Assembly (NCBI GenBank): GCA_910586595.1
Contig: CAJUJB010000030.1
Coordinates: 1-33,758, forward strand
Length of the DNA stretch: 33,758 nt
Direction: 5' to 3'
Origin: an uncultured Muribaculaceae bacterium
GTDB lineage: Bacteria > Bacteroidota > Bacteroidia > Bacteroidales > Muribaculaceae
Both the position numbers and the translations under genes were made by a program. Under the pieces are notes generated by a model. That model saw only the letters and a list, made by a program, of their open reading frames with translations, had not been told where the DNA came from and ran no database searches. Positions 15,091-23,777 of the stretch are shown here, one piece after another. Positions within the stretch are counted from its first letter, which is position 1, and every line of letters begins with the position of its first letter.

Positions 15091-16761
15091 TCAGAATGTA
15101 TAAATATAAGAAATCTGGAAGCCGCGGGTTGCCGGAACGTAGCGGCATACACCGCCTGAGCAGTTGAAGCCTGCACGGGTGCGACCGTAGCTTAGCTGGA
15201 GGCGATTCGAGCCGTAGGTGCCTGCCACGCCGGCGCTGTAATAGTGTGTGCCGGTCACGCCGCAGTTCCACATATCGCTTACGGTTACCATGAGGTAAGG
15301 CGCCACCGATAGCTCGAGCAATCCGTAGAGCCAGTCTTTCTCATCCTGACGGGTGTGGAGATACTGTAGCTCGTTGCGGAGGGTGAAGCGGTTGTCGATC
15401 TTCCACTTGGTGTCGAGCACGAAGATGTTGGTGTTGATGCGGCCGCCTTTGCCCTCGATCACGGTCTTGTTGTACATCTGGTTCATGTACATGAAGGTCT
15501 GGTTGACCGAGCTGCTCCACTTCTTGTCGATCTGGAGATTGATGTCGTGGTAATAGGCCTCACCCATTCCGAAGAATGAGGTCGACGTGCCGTTGGTGCC
15601 TGCGATGACACCGGGGATGATGGTTTCGGCGGGTTTATGGTCGAGGCCGCGGATGTAGCTCACATTGAGTTTTACGGTTGTGCCGTAGCGTCCGCCCAAA
15701 GCTGTGCGGCGCTTGAATTTGTAGGCGAAAGAACCCTGGAAGGCCCACTCGCCTGGCGCTGCTTGTGTGGCGTAGGGGTAGAGCGCCGGAAGGGCGTAGG
15801 TGTGCAGATAGGCGAAGGCAGGCATGTTGTTGAGGAAGGCCGAGGTTCCCGACATCATCCTCTGGCTGCGGAACGCCATGTTCTCGCTTCGCTTGGCTTG
15901 CACGAGTGCCGAGAGGCCCGAGCGCGAGTAGGTGGCGCTAAGCATCACCGCCGTGCCTTTTCCGTAGGTGTAGTCGTTGTCGAACGACGGATCCTGACCT
16001 TTCCATGCAAATTCGCCCAGCACACTGAAGTTGCCTTTCTGGAACTGCGACCGGAGATCGTAGGCACTGACAGACTTCGGGAGATTCAGCCGGTAGTCGG
16101 TGCCGGCAATAAATATATCCTGGTCGTCTTCGTGCTTGAGCACATACGATGCTCCGAAGTTCCAGTTGACACCGCGGTCGCGGAGTTTGCTGAAATAATC
16201 CTGAAAGTCGATCTCTGCGTTGCCGCCATATACCTGCGACGATTTTTTCCAATCCCAATAGCGGCGCTGGAGGCCTCCGAGCACTGTGAAGCGGACGCCT
16301 TTGAGTGCGGTGATGTTGAGGCGGCCGCCGCGGATTGAGTTGTCGATGCCTAACGAGCGTTCCTCGTAAGTGCGGAGTATGAATCCGCTGCCGAACTGCT
16401 CGTAGAAGTCGCCGGCCGTAAGCTCGAAGCCCTTATAGCGCCCCTTGACATAGAGATTGGGCACGCCCCAGCCTTTGAAATCTTTCTCGTAGCCGGGGAG
16501 GGGCCACTTCATGAATTCCACACGGACGCCGGCGTCGACATAGCGGCTGATCATATTCAGATCGGCGTAGGTGTTGAACAGAATCTTGTCGGAGTAGGTG
16601 CCCGTCTGGATTGCTTCGTCCTCTTCTGGGAACAGAATGTCGGCCTGCACGCTGCCGTGAAAAGCAACGCCGTTTTCACCCCCAACATTGAATGCCATGG
16701 CGGGCATGGCTGCTGCAACGGTTAGTGCGGTAATGATCGGCTTGATATATTTTCGCGTCAT
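15091..16761 (-). CDS. Outer-membrane beta-barrel protein, DUF6029-like
   Basis: The product has 556 residues with a signal peptide (MTRKYIKPIITALTVAAAMPAMA). From there to the end it is a succession of amphipathic strands with periodic aromatic girdles, ending in the QISYIYTF signature with terminal Phe, so it is a barrel. The block TAGDFYEQFGSGFILRTYEE, followed by RSLGIDNSIRGGRL, is the part I associate with DUF6029 proteins of Bacteroidetes. No plug or porin signature is seen. Function is unknown. The position between TlpA and the Omp28 lipoprotein (gaps of 15 and 22 nt) suggests it works with them, for example as a channel or scaffold for the thiol proteins (inference). The family name is from memory and needs a profile search. 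Confidence 0.8.
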   Translation of the reverse strand: MTRKYIKPIITALTVAAAMPAMAFNVGGENGVAFHGSVQADILFPEEDEAIQTGTYSDKILFNTYADLNMISRYVDAGVRVEFMKWPLPGYEKDFKGWGVPNLYVKGRYKGFELTAGDFYEQFGSGFILRTYEERSLGIDNSIRGGRLNITALKGVRFTVLGGLQRRYWDWKKSSQVYGGNAEIDFQDYFSKLRDRGVNWNFGASYVLKHEDDQDIFIAGTDYRLNLPKSVSAYDLRSQFQKGNFSVLGEFAWKGQDPSFDNDYTYGKGTAVMLSATYSRSGLSALVQAKRSENMAFRSQRMMSGTSAFLNNMPAFAYLHTYALPALYPYATQAAPGEWAFQGSFAYKFKRRTALGGRYGTTVKLNVSYIRGLDHKPAETIIPGVIAGTNGTSTSFFGMGEAYYHDINLQIDKKWSSSVNQTFMYMNQMYNKTVIEGKGGRINTNIFVLDTKWKIDNRFTLRNELQYLHTRQDEKDWLYGLLELSVAPYLMVTVSDMWNCGVTGTHYYSAGVAGTYGSNRLQLSYGRTRAGFNCSGGVCRYVPATRGFQISYIYTF

Positions 16762-16776
16762 CGTCGACTGTCTGGC

Positions 16777-17274
16777 TTATTTCTTGGCGGCTTTGCGCAC
16801 TGCTTTGATTATTTCAGATTCTGACCCGTCGGTATAGCCCGAGTGGGAGTATACAATTTTTCCGTTGCCGTCGCATACGATTGCGTGGGGCACAGCCTGT
16901 ACGCCGAGGGCGCGCATAAAATCACTGTTGGCGTCGAGCAATACTTCATATTCCCAGCCTTCGCTGTCGACCAGAGGCTTTACTTTGTTGGTGTTCTGGG
17001 CGTCGTCGATAGAGATGATGTACATCTTCATACCGGTCTCGTCCTGCCAGTCGGGATAAACATCGGCGATGGCTTTAAGCTCGCGGAGACAAGGCTTGCA
17101 CCAGGTGGCGAATAAGCTGATGGCAAAAGGTTTGCCGTCGTTCGAAAGTGTGGAGGCGTCTACGACGCGGCCTTTTGTGTCTTTGAGTTTTACCGAGGGC
17201 AGCTGAGCTGCGGCATCTGTGGCGAAGATTGCGGCCATAAGGCCTACGATGAAACAGAAAATTGCTCTGCGCAT
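16777..17274 (-). CDS. TlpA/ResA-family thioredoxin-like protein, exported
   Basis: The product has 165 residues with a signal peptide ending near FATDAAAQ (24). The thioredoxin fold is complete: FATWCKPCLREL holds the active-site pair C59 and C62, MYIISIDD is the central strand, and the cis-Pro is P129 in VQAVPHAIV. The spacing and the AISLFATWC lead-in are those of TlpA/ResA periplasmic reductases, which take electrons from CcdA/DsbD-type donors. No lipobox is seen, so it is soluble in the periplasm. It lies 15 nt upstream of the DUF6029-like gene and 84 nt downstream of the leading gene, from which it is separated by a hairpin. It is the obvious redox component of the operon. Confidence 0.92.
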   Translation of the reverse strand: MRRAIFCFIVGLMAAIFATDAAAQLPSVKLKDTKGRVVDASTLSNDGKPFAISLFATWCKPCLRELKAIADVYPDWQDETGMKMYIISIDDAQNTNKVKPLVDSEGWEYEVLLDANSDFMRALGVQAVPHAIVCDGNGKIVYSHSGYTDGSESEIIKAVRKAAKK

Positions 17275-17300
17275 AATTGACAGGTATTTTTAAATTCATA

Positions 17301-17332
17301 GGCAGGGGGCCTCGAAATGGAGGCCACCTGCC
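17301..17332 (-). terminator. Intercistronic hairpin, possible partial terminator or attenuator
   Basis: GGCAGG-G-GGCCTC (17301-17313) pairs with GAGGCC-A-CCTGCC (17320-17332): 12 pairs, one mismatch and a 6-nt loop. In the direction of transcription it is followed by TATGAATTTAAAAAT, which is AT-rich but not a U-run. It may lower expression of the downstream five genes or protect the first gene's mRNA end. Confidence 0.6.
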
Positions 17333-17358
17333 GTTATAAAAGGATATTTATCGCGTTA

Positions 17359-19080
17359 TTACTTAGCGAGTTTAGCAGCGGCTGCACTGCCGTCGGCATT
17401 GACAGTCTTCACTACGTATACGCCGGAGGCGAGGGTAGTGGCTACAGTCGAGCCGGGGTTGGACGCCTTGAATACCAGACGACCTGAGAGATCGTAGATT
17501 TCGAGGGCTACCACATCAGCGCCTACACTGAGGTTGCCGGCTGCGTCGAATGCAACTTCGTTCTTGGCAACTGCGCCGGGTGCGCATACGCCAGCTTCGA
17601 CTTCGGGTAATTCGAACTTGTAGCCGAAGGTGGTTACGTAACCTTCAGGGCTGTCATACCAGTAGTTGGTGCAGTGGAGGAGGAGTGTGCTGAGGTCGGC
17701 TGAGGCACGGGGGAAACCAGTGAAGGCATAAGTCTCGAAGATGGGGTTCCAATTCTCATCCATTGATTCGATTTCGTGAACCATGTTCTCTTCCATCCAG
17801 TCTTTGAGCTCAGGATCGCGGGCGATGATGTAGTCATAGATATTCTGGCAAGAGTCGCCCTGGATGATGTAGCCGGTCTGGGGTACTTCATTGAGGCCGT
17901 TGCAACCGAAGAATACCTCATTGTTAGCCACGCTGTTTACGGCTAACGATGTGCCGAGCTTGAGGGCCTTGTATTCATTGGAAGAGCCTGTGTTGATAAT
18001 CCAGGGTACATAGTTGGTGATGGGCCACCATGAATCTTCTACAAACTCTTCTTCGATGGCGTTGGCGATATAAGATTTACCGTCGGGTGTAAGACCGATG
18101 CTGTTGAACTCGAAGACAGGGATGGTCTCCATGATTTCGTAGAAGGCATCATAATATGCATTGGTCTTTTCCATCCATTCGGCAAATTCTACCTCATACT
18201 CAGCCTTAGCTGCATTATATTTTTCTACTTCGTCGCCGGAGAGATAGTCGATAGCTTCGGGATAAAGATCGTACTGGTAGCCCGACAGCTGCCATGCTTC
18301 GTAAGCGGCTTCATAAGCCTCAGCCTGCTCAGCCGACATGAATTCGGTGGGATCGGGTTCGGCAGGGCCGTCGCCGGGGAATTCAGGCAGAGGGGTTTTG
18401 GGGGTGAAGAGCTCTTTGAGAGGGAGGGTGTAGCTCCATTCTCCGTCTTCATTTTGGTTGTAGACAATGGGCTCGTAAACCTGGCCGGAGTAATCAGCGA
18501 CCTGACCGATGATGGTCTTGCCATTTTCACTGATATAGACTGCGGTGACATACTGAGGTACGCGGCCGGTGAAGTCTACGTCGGGGTAAGGCAGGAGGTG
18601 ATATTCGCCGAAGGTGCCGTCGGCCTGTACATCCCAGTAGGCGGGAGCAATCATCAGGTTATCCTCTTCGACGCTCATGGCTGCAAGACCTACGCCACCG
18701 CAGATACGGGTGCCGTCGGGGGTTACACCATTGCTGCTGCATACCATCGAAGGATCGGGTACGGAGAGCTGGAACCATTCGCCGTCTTTCCAGTAAGCAG
18801 CGTCGTTGTTGTTATTGGTTGAGCCGAGAACGACACCGTTGTCGCTTACGCAATTACCGAGTGCGCCGGCATAGCTGTATGTGTCCTCTCCATATGTGAA
18901 CTGGTCTTCATTTACGAAGTCGTAGATGGTCACGATGCCGTAAAGTTCAGAGATGGCATAGCGGCCGTTGGGAGAGATGCCTGAAAACTGGGCATCGAAA
19001 TAGGTTACGGGAGTCTCGGCAGACAAACCAAGGCTTCCGGCAAGGAGCATACAAGAAATAAGTGGTAAAGTTTTCTTCAT
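17359..19080 (-). CDS. Secreted propeller-like protein with T9SS-type sorting tail
   Basis: The 573-residue product has a signal peptide (MKKTLPLISCMLLAGSLGLSA). It contains spaced repeats of the form S/TPDGxxI: ISPNGRYAIS, VSDNGVVLGS, VTPDGTRICGG, ISENGKTIIGQ and LTPDGKSYIAN. These suggest a beta-propeller-like domain. Between the fourth and fifth repeats there is a long acidic, Tyr/Ala/Glu-rich segment (about 235-330, for example EQAEAYEAAYEAWQLSGYQ) that looks helical. The C-terminal about 70 residues are a T9SS type A tail (LEIYDLSGRLVFK, GVYVVKTVNADGS). No catalytic motif is recognised. It is the first gene behind the promoter at 19160-19190 and leads the thiol-protein operon, separated from TlpA by a hairpin. 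Confidence 0.8.
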   Translation of the reverse strand: MKKTLPLISCMLLAGSLGLSAETPVTYFDAQFSGISPNGRYAISELYGIVTIYDFVNEDQFTYGEDTYSYAGALGNCVSDNGVVLGSTNNNNDAAYWKDGEWFQLSVPDPSMVCSSNGVTPDGTRICGGVGLAAMSVEEDNLMIAPAYWDVQADGTFGEYHLLPYPDVDFTGRVPQYVTAVYISENGKTIIGQVADYSGQVYEPIVYNQNEDGEWSYTLPLKELFTPKTPLPEFPGDGPAEPDPTEFMSAEQAEAYEAAYEAWQLSGYQYDLYPEAIDYLSGDEVEKYNAAKAEYEVEFAEWMEKTNAYYDAFYEIMETIPVFEFNSIGLTPDGKSYIANAIEEEFVEDSWWPITNYVPWIINTGSSNEYKALKLGTSLAVNSVANNEVFFGCNGLNEVPQTGYIIQGDSCQNIYDYIIARDPELKDWMEENMVHEIESMDENWNPIFETYAFTGFPRASADLSTLLLHCTNYWYDSPEGYVTTFGYKFELPEVEAGVCAPGAVAKNEVAFDAAGNLSVGADVVALEIYDLSGRLVFKASNPGSTVATTLASGVYVVKTVNADGSAAAAKLAK

Positions 19081-19159
19081 ATTAAATGATTGGAGTTAGA
19101 CAAGATTCAAATTGATTGACATCATGTGAATGAATATGCCAAATTGTTACTTCGGTGTG

Positions 19160-19190
19160 CAAAGTAAAGCCAAAAATTCCAAAAATCAAA
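19160..19190 (-). promoter_or_regulatory. Promoter of the six-gene surface-protein operon
   Basis: On the minus strand TTTG (19190-19187), 20 nt, then TACTTTG (19166-19160) resembles the Bacteroidetes consensus, with the -7 element one base short of TAnnTTTG. The leader to the ATG at 19080 is about 70 nt. No other convincing promoter is seen down to 11623. Confidence 0.6.
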
Positions 19191-19231
19191 ATTTTCAGAT
19201 AAAAAAATCAGCCGCTTCACTGCCGCCTGGG

Positions 19232-19268
19232 TGCCATTCTTTAGATTGTACGTCTTTTGGGAATGGCA
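19232..19268. repeat. Inverted repeat in the 19081-19464 intergenic region
   Basis: TGCCATTC (19232-19239) and GAATGGCA (19261-19268) form perfect 8-bp arms around 21 nt, and an inner AGA/TCT pair can extend the fold. Apart from this and the two divergent promoters, I see nothing coding in the 384-nt gap between the divergent genes. It could be an operator or part of a small RNA. Confidence 0.4.
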
Positions 19269-19424
19269 TAATGTTGCAAATCGCCTTCTTTTCTTGATTA
19301 TTGATAGCTGATGCGGAGCTATAAGTGCTGAAAACAATAGATTGATTGGTAATATGACATTCTTTTGTCCGTTAATATTTTGATTGTCGCTGTCGGTGAC
19401 TAATGGGCCTTGAAATAAATTTTG

Positions 19425-19432
19425 TAATTTTG
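19425..19432 (+). promoter_or_regulatory. Putative -7 element of the MFS exporter gene
   Basis: TAATTTTG matches TAnnTTTG exactly and lies 32 nt upstream of the ATG at 19465. No clear TTTG is found 19-21 nt upstream. Confidence 0.5.
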
Positions 19433-19464
19433 CATTACGTTTCAGGTACAATGACTAATCTGCT

Positions 19465-20667
19465 ATGACTCTTACTGCAAGACTCAAGAATCTGACGGCC
19501 ATGCCGACATTTCTGGTTCTCGTCGCTCTAAGCGCATCACACTGCCTCAACGACTTGCTCCAGTCGGTAATCACCGCCGTCTATCCCATGCTTAAAGAAG
19601 ACCTTGGCATTAATTTCGCCCAGATCGGTCTTATAACTCTCGTCTACCAGCTGGCGGCCTCGATTTTCCAGCCTGTTGTCGGCTATGCCTTTGATCGTCG
19701 ACCATTCGTCTACAGCCTTCCTGCGGGCATGTGTTCCACCGTGGTGGGCATAGTGCTGCTGGCCTACAGCAATACGCTTGCTGGTGTGCTTGCCGCGGTC
19801 TTTATGGTCGGTATAGGGTCGGCGACGCTTCATCCGGAAGCTTCACGTATCACTTCGCTCGCCGGGCGCGGCCGACGTGGATTCGCCCAGTCGGTATTTC
19901 AGGTCGGTGGCAATTTTGGTGGCTCGGTGGGCCCGCTGTTAGTGGCGCTCATCGTATCGCCCCACAACCGCCATTACGTGATGTGGTTCCTTGTCTTCGC
20001 CTTCTTATGTTTCCTCACCATGCGCCCCATATGCCGCTGGTATGGCAATTACTTGCGTGAGCTTAAGGCCCAGGTTGATACCCGCGAGAGTCATGCTCAT
20101 CTGCCCCTCAGCAAGAAGATGACCATCTTTGCCATCTGCATCATCATGGTGCTGATTTTCTCGAAGTATATCTACATGGCCAGCCTCTCGAGCTATTATA
20201 CTTTTTATCTAATAGATAAGTTCGGCATTTCGGTGTCGGCCTCGCAGATTTTCCTGTTTATATTTGTGGTGTCTACCGCAGCCGGTACGCTGGTCGGTGG
20301 GCCTGTAGGCGACCGCTACGGTCGCAAGGTCGTGATCTGGGTCTCTATTCTCGGCACGGCTCCGTTCTCACTCCTGCTGCCCCACGTAGGCTTGGGGCTC
20401 ACAGCCATATTGAGTTTCTGTGCAGGCTTCACTCTTTCGTCGGCCTTCCCGGCCATACTTCTGTATGCCCAGGAGCTCTTGCCTACCAAGCTCGGCATGA
20501 TTTCCGGCCTGTTCTTCGGCTTTGCCTTTGGTGTGGGTGGCATAGCATCTGCCGTGCTGGGTGAATTTGCCGACAGCTACGGCATAGAGGCCGTCTATAA
20601 TTTCTGCGCCTACATGCCGCTGCTCGGCATTGTGGCGGCCTTCCTGCCCGATCTGAAAAAGAAATAA
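19465..20667 (+). CDS. MFS transporter, fosmidomycin-resistance (Fsr) type
   Basis: This 400-residue inner-membrane protein has twelve predicted hydrophobic segments. Fsr-type features are the N-terminal ALSASHCLNDLLQSVITAVY, where the HxxND pattern is characteristic, the loop VVGYAFDRRPF, and the block GIGSATLHPEASR, followed by GGNFGGSVGPLL. In the second half PVGDRYGRKVVIW is the MFS motif-A copy. Relatives export fosmidomycin and other small compounds; the natural substrate is unknown. Its own -7 element lies 32 nt upstream, and a symmetric terminator follows 13 nt after the stop. It is divergent from the six-gene surface operon. Confidence 0.88.
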   Translation: MTLTARLKNLTAMPTFLVLVALSASHCLNDLLQSVITAVYPMLKEDLGINFAQIGLITLVYQLAASIFQPVVGYAFDRRPFVYSLPAGMCSTVVGIVLLAYSNTLAGVLAAVFMVGIGSATLHPEASRITSLAGRGRRGFAQSVFQVGGNFGGSVGPLLVALIVSPHNRHYVMWFLVFAFLCFLTMRPICRWYGNYLRELKAQVDTRESHAHLPLSKKMTIFAICIIMVLIFSKYIYMASLSSYYTFYLIDKFGISVSASQIFLFIFVVSTAAGTLVGGPVGDRYGRKVVIWVSILGTAPFSLLLPHVGLGLTAILSFCAGFTLSSAFPAILLYAQELLPTKLGMISGLFFGFAFGVGGIASAVLGEFADSYGIEAVYNFCAYMPLLGIVAAFLPDLKKK

Positions 20668-20680
20668 AGATTTATTCCAT

Positions 20681-20717
20681 AAAGAAAAAGAGCGTCCTGG
20701 GGGCGCTCTTTTTCTTT
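20681..20717. terminator. Bidirectional terminator between MFS exporter and adhesin genes
   Basis: AAAGAAAAAGAGCG (20681-20694) pairs perfectly with CGCTCTTTTTCTTT (20704-20717) around a 9-nt loop. The A-rich arm supplies the U-run for the minus strand and the T-rich arm does so for the plus strand, so both convergent genes are served. Confidence 0.9.
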
Positions 20718-20734
20718 ATGGAGGAGATAGGAAT

Positions 20735-23671
20735 TCATCGTACAATGACTTTCAATGCGGCCTTGCCTATACGCACGATATAGATGCCATTGCTTGCCGG
20801 GATGGAGGTTTCCTCGACTACGCCGCTATAGATGATGCGGCCATCGGTGGTGGCTACGGTCACAGCCTCGCCAGCGGGATTCGCGATGAGGATGTAGCCA
20901 CCCGATGTGCGTACCGAAGCTTCGCCAGTGAGGGCCGACGACACTGATGTGCTTGCATCTCTTACCTCAAGGGCGTCGATGAAGGTGAGGGGGTAGCTCT
21001 TCACCGTAGCCGTGAATCCAAGCTGGATCTTGTGGCCTGCATATGCCGAGAGGTCGACGGTCACGTTATACCATCCGGCCTCGCTGCCGCAGAGCTTGCC
21101 GATGGAGAATGTTTTGACGGGCTCGTAATCATTGCCGGCATCAACCATCAGGGAGAGCTCGTTGGCGTAGTCGGCGCCGAAGTTGTAGACGTAGAATGAC
21201 GCCTGGGGTTTCACCGCGTCGATGAGGCTGATTTTGCCTGTGCACATGATGGCCGACGCATCCTGTATGGTGCCGTTCATGCCCGCATATGCATCATCGC
21301 CGTCATATGCGTCGACTCCGCCCTCGTGTTTGTCGTAGATGCCCCACATGCCGTCGCCGGCGAGGGTGGATACGCTCAGGAGCGAGATGTTGCCAGAAAG
21401 GATGTCGAAGGTCTCCTTGAAGGGCAGTGCATATGGCTTACCAACCGCGATAAGTCGGGTCTGGGAGCCGTTGGAGATGCCTCCGTCGGTCTCGGCGAAT
21501 ACGCCGAATGATTTGAGCTGCTGTTCTTCGCCCGGCTTAACGGCCTGGTATTTAAGTGATGTGCCCGAGTGATAACGCTTGATAAGCTGCTGGTTGAGCT
21601 GGCCTTCGGAGTCTTCCACAAGCTCGACAATGTAGTAGGTGATGAACGACGGATCGATGGGCTCACCGTCAGCATCGATTACTGGTGCATCCCAGGTGAT
21701 GAGCACTTCGCCTTCGTTTTCGGTCTCAACGGCGTGTACGTTGGTGGGATAAGAAGGTTTTTTAACGCCGATGAATGTCTTGAGGCTGGCGCTTAGTCCT
21801 TCGCCCGCAGTATTGTAGGGCACAGCGATATACTCATAGTTGCCGAATGATTCAAGCACGTCGGTATATTCGAGTCGGGCGCCGGGTGCCGGATTTTCGA
21901 AGGTGGTGATGAGCTTGCCTTCGCGCAGAAGTTCGATTTTCGTAAGTGACTCGAGATTCGCACCGTCGACTGTGAGTGAGGGCGCGTTGAAGCATATAGT
22001 CGCCGTCAAGGGTGATGCTGGGTCGCTGCTGATGCTGAAGTCGCTTACAGCTGCCGGCAGTCCGTTCTCGAGAGGTGCTGAGACGGCCAGATCATCGATG
22101 TGGAGATAGAATCCGTTGGTCGCTGTTGTGGCGTGTATACCGATATGGTAAGCCCCGGTTTCGGCAGGAGTGAGGTAGCCGAAGAAGTCGCCTTCGCCTT
22201 CATTCCCGTCGGCGAGGTATATCTCGGATATTACGGGTATGGTCATGGCTTCGACCGTGTTGTCGGCCCCTGCGAGTACTTCGAAGGTCTCGCTCCAGAA
22301 GCCATATGCGCGGGCGTGCAGCGACACTTTGTAGGTCTTGCCACCTTCAAGTGCCAGCGCCGGAGATATGAGCCAATCGTCCTTGCCGTCGAGCTCCCAC
22401 ACGCGGGCCTCTTGGGCAAATCCGTCGTTGTATTCACTTTCGACCCATGTGAAGGCCCGCTCGTCGTTGTTGGCGTCAATCACTGTGAATCCGTCGAACG
22501 ACTCCGGTGTGGCGAATGTTTCGAGGTAGGGCGGCACGATGCCCACGCCGGTGTACGAGGCAAGCACTGTGTAAGAGGCGGTGATTTCGGGCGAGATCCA
22601 CGATTTGCCGTCGAGCTCGAACTGGTTGGCGTCAATCTTGAACGTGTATTTGCCGTCGGGGAGCTCGCCGGCAAAACTTACTTTGAATGTAGGATGATCT
22701 GCGCCCGGCACCTCGTCGATTGCGCTGGAGTTTACAGTTGAGTGAGTCTCGGTGTTGGTGAGGGTCGCGTCGCCGTTGCCGAGGAACATGGCTTTCTCTG
22801 CCGTGTTGGCATTGTTGAAGATGACCAGCACTTCATTGAGGGCAGATACAGTGCTGCCTGACGCGGGAGAAACCTCATAGGTATATACTTTCGGTGGCTG
22901 ATAGGTGACCATGTATGTCATTGTCGGAGAGGCCAGCCCATCAATTGTAAATGCCCCTTTCGGCGCCTGGAATGTAAGAAGTGATTCGCTGGTGATTAGG
23001 CTTTTAGAAACCTGTAGGCGCAGGGCTTTGCCTGAGGCGGTGAGGCGGTAGCCTTCTCCGGCCGAGAGGTCTGCGAATTGCTCGAGAGCCTTTCCGTTGA
23101 GCTTCACGCTGGGGGTTGCCCCAGAGGTCTTGGGATCGGTGCTTACGCTGGAGGCGTCGGTGAAGGTGAAGGAGATGTCGATGTCGCCGAATGAGGGCAG
23201 ATCGCAGGTCGCGCCATTTGCTGGGTATACCGTCCATGCGAAATCAATGTCATCCGAGATGGTGAAAGTCGCCTTTATCTCGCTGTTGATATTGGTCGAG
23301 GACTGGTAATAAAATACCCCAGCAGGGATGGTGAGCGAGTATGTGCCCGGATCGGTAATCTGCTGGCTTGTGAGAGAACTCGCGTCGGAGTTGAATCCCA
23401 TAGTCCATGTAGAACCGAAGCCGGAGAGGCTTACACAGCTGTAGGCTTGCTGATCATTTTCAAGTGTGATGGCGGAGGCGTTGGCCTTGTTGGCGTTTAA
23501 TTGGTAATCGCCATTCGGAAAGGTGATCTTGATCGATGAGATCGAAGCCACGGTTTTTGACGCCTCAGGCGTAAACGTGTAGGTGTCGAATACTTCTCCC
23601 TGTGCTTTGGCGGCAGAGGGTAGGAAGAGCGCGCCGACGGCTGTAAGCGCAAGTAAAAGGTGTCTCTTCAC
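20735..23671 (-). CDS. Large cell-surface adhesin: two choice-of-anchor J domains, FnIII region, T9SS tail
   Basis: I place the start at GTG 23671, giving 978 residues, because the next residues form a classic signal peptide (KRHLLLALTAVGALFLPSAAKA). A -7 element at 23770-23777 lies downstream of the longest reading frame's ATG at 23782; an ATG at 23740 is the other option. Residues about 25-370 are repeated Ig-like/beta domains (TYTFTPEAS, AWTVYPANGATC, TYEVSPASGSTV). Residues about 379-531 form a choice-of-anchor J/cleaved-adhesin jelly roll (PYLETFATPESF, VWELDGKDDWLISPAL, FYLHIDDLAVS). About 539-746 is FnIII-like and about 748-906 a second jelly roll (LPFKETFD, LTFIDALEVRD). The tail (ATTDGRIIYSGVVEE, GIYIVRIGKAALKVIVR) is T9SS type. 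These domains occur in Porphyromonas haemagglutinin/gingipain adhesins. The ligand is unknown. Confidence 0.85.
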   Translation of the reverse strand: MKRHLLLALTAVGALFLPSAAKAQGEVFDTYTFTPEASKTVASISSIKITFPNGDYQLNANKANASAITLENDQQAYSCVSLSGFGSTWTMGFNSDASSLTSQQITDPGTYSLTIPAGVFYYQSSTNINSEIKATFTISDDIDFAWTVYPANGATCDLPSFGDIDISFTFTDASSVSTDPKTSGATPSVKLNGKALEQFADLSAGEGYRLTASGKALRLQVSKSLITSESLLTFQAPKGAFTIDGLASPTMTYMVTYQPPKVYTYEVSPASGSTVSALNEVLVIFNNANTAEKAMFLGNGDATLTNTETHSTVNSSAIDEVPGADHPTFKVSFAGELPDGKYTFKIDANQFELDGKSWISPEITASYTVLASYTGVGIVPPYLETFATPESFDGFTVIDANNDERAFTWVESEYNDGFAQEARVWELDGKDDWLISPALALEGGKTYKVSLHARAYGFWSETFEVLAGADNTVEAMTIPVISEIYLADGNEGEGDFFGYLTPAETGAYHIGIHATTATNGFYLHIDDLAVSAPLENGLPAAVSDFSISSDPASPLTATICFNAPSLTVDGANLESLTKIELLREGKLITTFENPAPGARLEYTDVLESFGNYEYIAVPYNTAGEGLSASLKTFIGVKKPSYPTNVHAVETENEGEVLITWDAPVIDADGEPIDPSFITYYIVELVEDSEGQLNQQLIKRYHSGTSLKYQAVKPGEEQQLKSFGVFAETDGGISNGSQTRLIAVGKPYALPFKETFDILSGNISLLSVSTLAGDGMWGIYDKHEGGVDAYDGDDAYAGMNGTIQDASAIMCTGKISLIDAVKPQASFYVYNFGADYANELSLMVDAGNDYEPVKTFSIGKLCGSEAGWYNVTVDLSAYAGHKIQLGFTATVKSYPLTFIDALEVRDASTSVSSALTGEASVRTSGGYILIANPAGEAVTVATTDGRIIYSGVVEETSIPASNGIYIVRIGKAALKVIVR

Positions 23672-23769
23672 AGTCAATAGGAGTTTATTAAAGTAAAAAA
23701 ATGATTGGAGGGGATAGGAGAATACAGCATAGAGACCCATGGAGAAGGGATTTTGGGTCGTTGGATGGG

Positions 23770-23777
23770 CAAAGGTA
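23770..23777 (-). promoter_or_regulatory. Putative -7 element of the adhesin gene
   Basis: The minus strand reads TACCTTTG (TAnnTTTG). The leader would be about 90 nt to the GTG start at 23671. No strong -33 is visible. Its position excludes the ATG at 23782 as the usual start. Confidence 0.5.

Noticed and set aside
15069..15176. Upstream start for the Omp28 lipoprotein
   Set aside because: It would overlap the DUF6029-like gene and bury the lipoprotein signal; the ATG at 15068 gives a clean lipobox.
19122..19451. 109-codon minus-strand frame in the divergent intergenic region
   Set aside because: It overlaps the predicted promoters of both neighbours, its product has low-complexity, unfamiliar sequence, and no promoter faces it.
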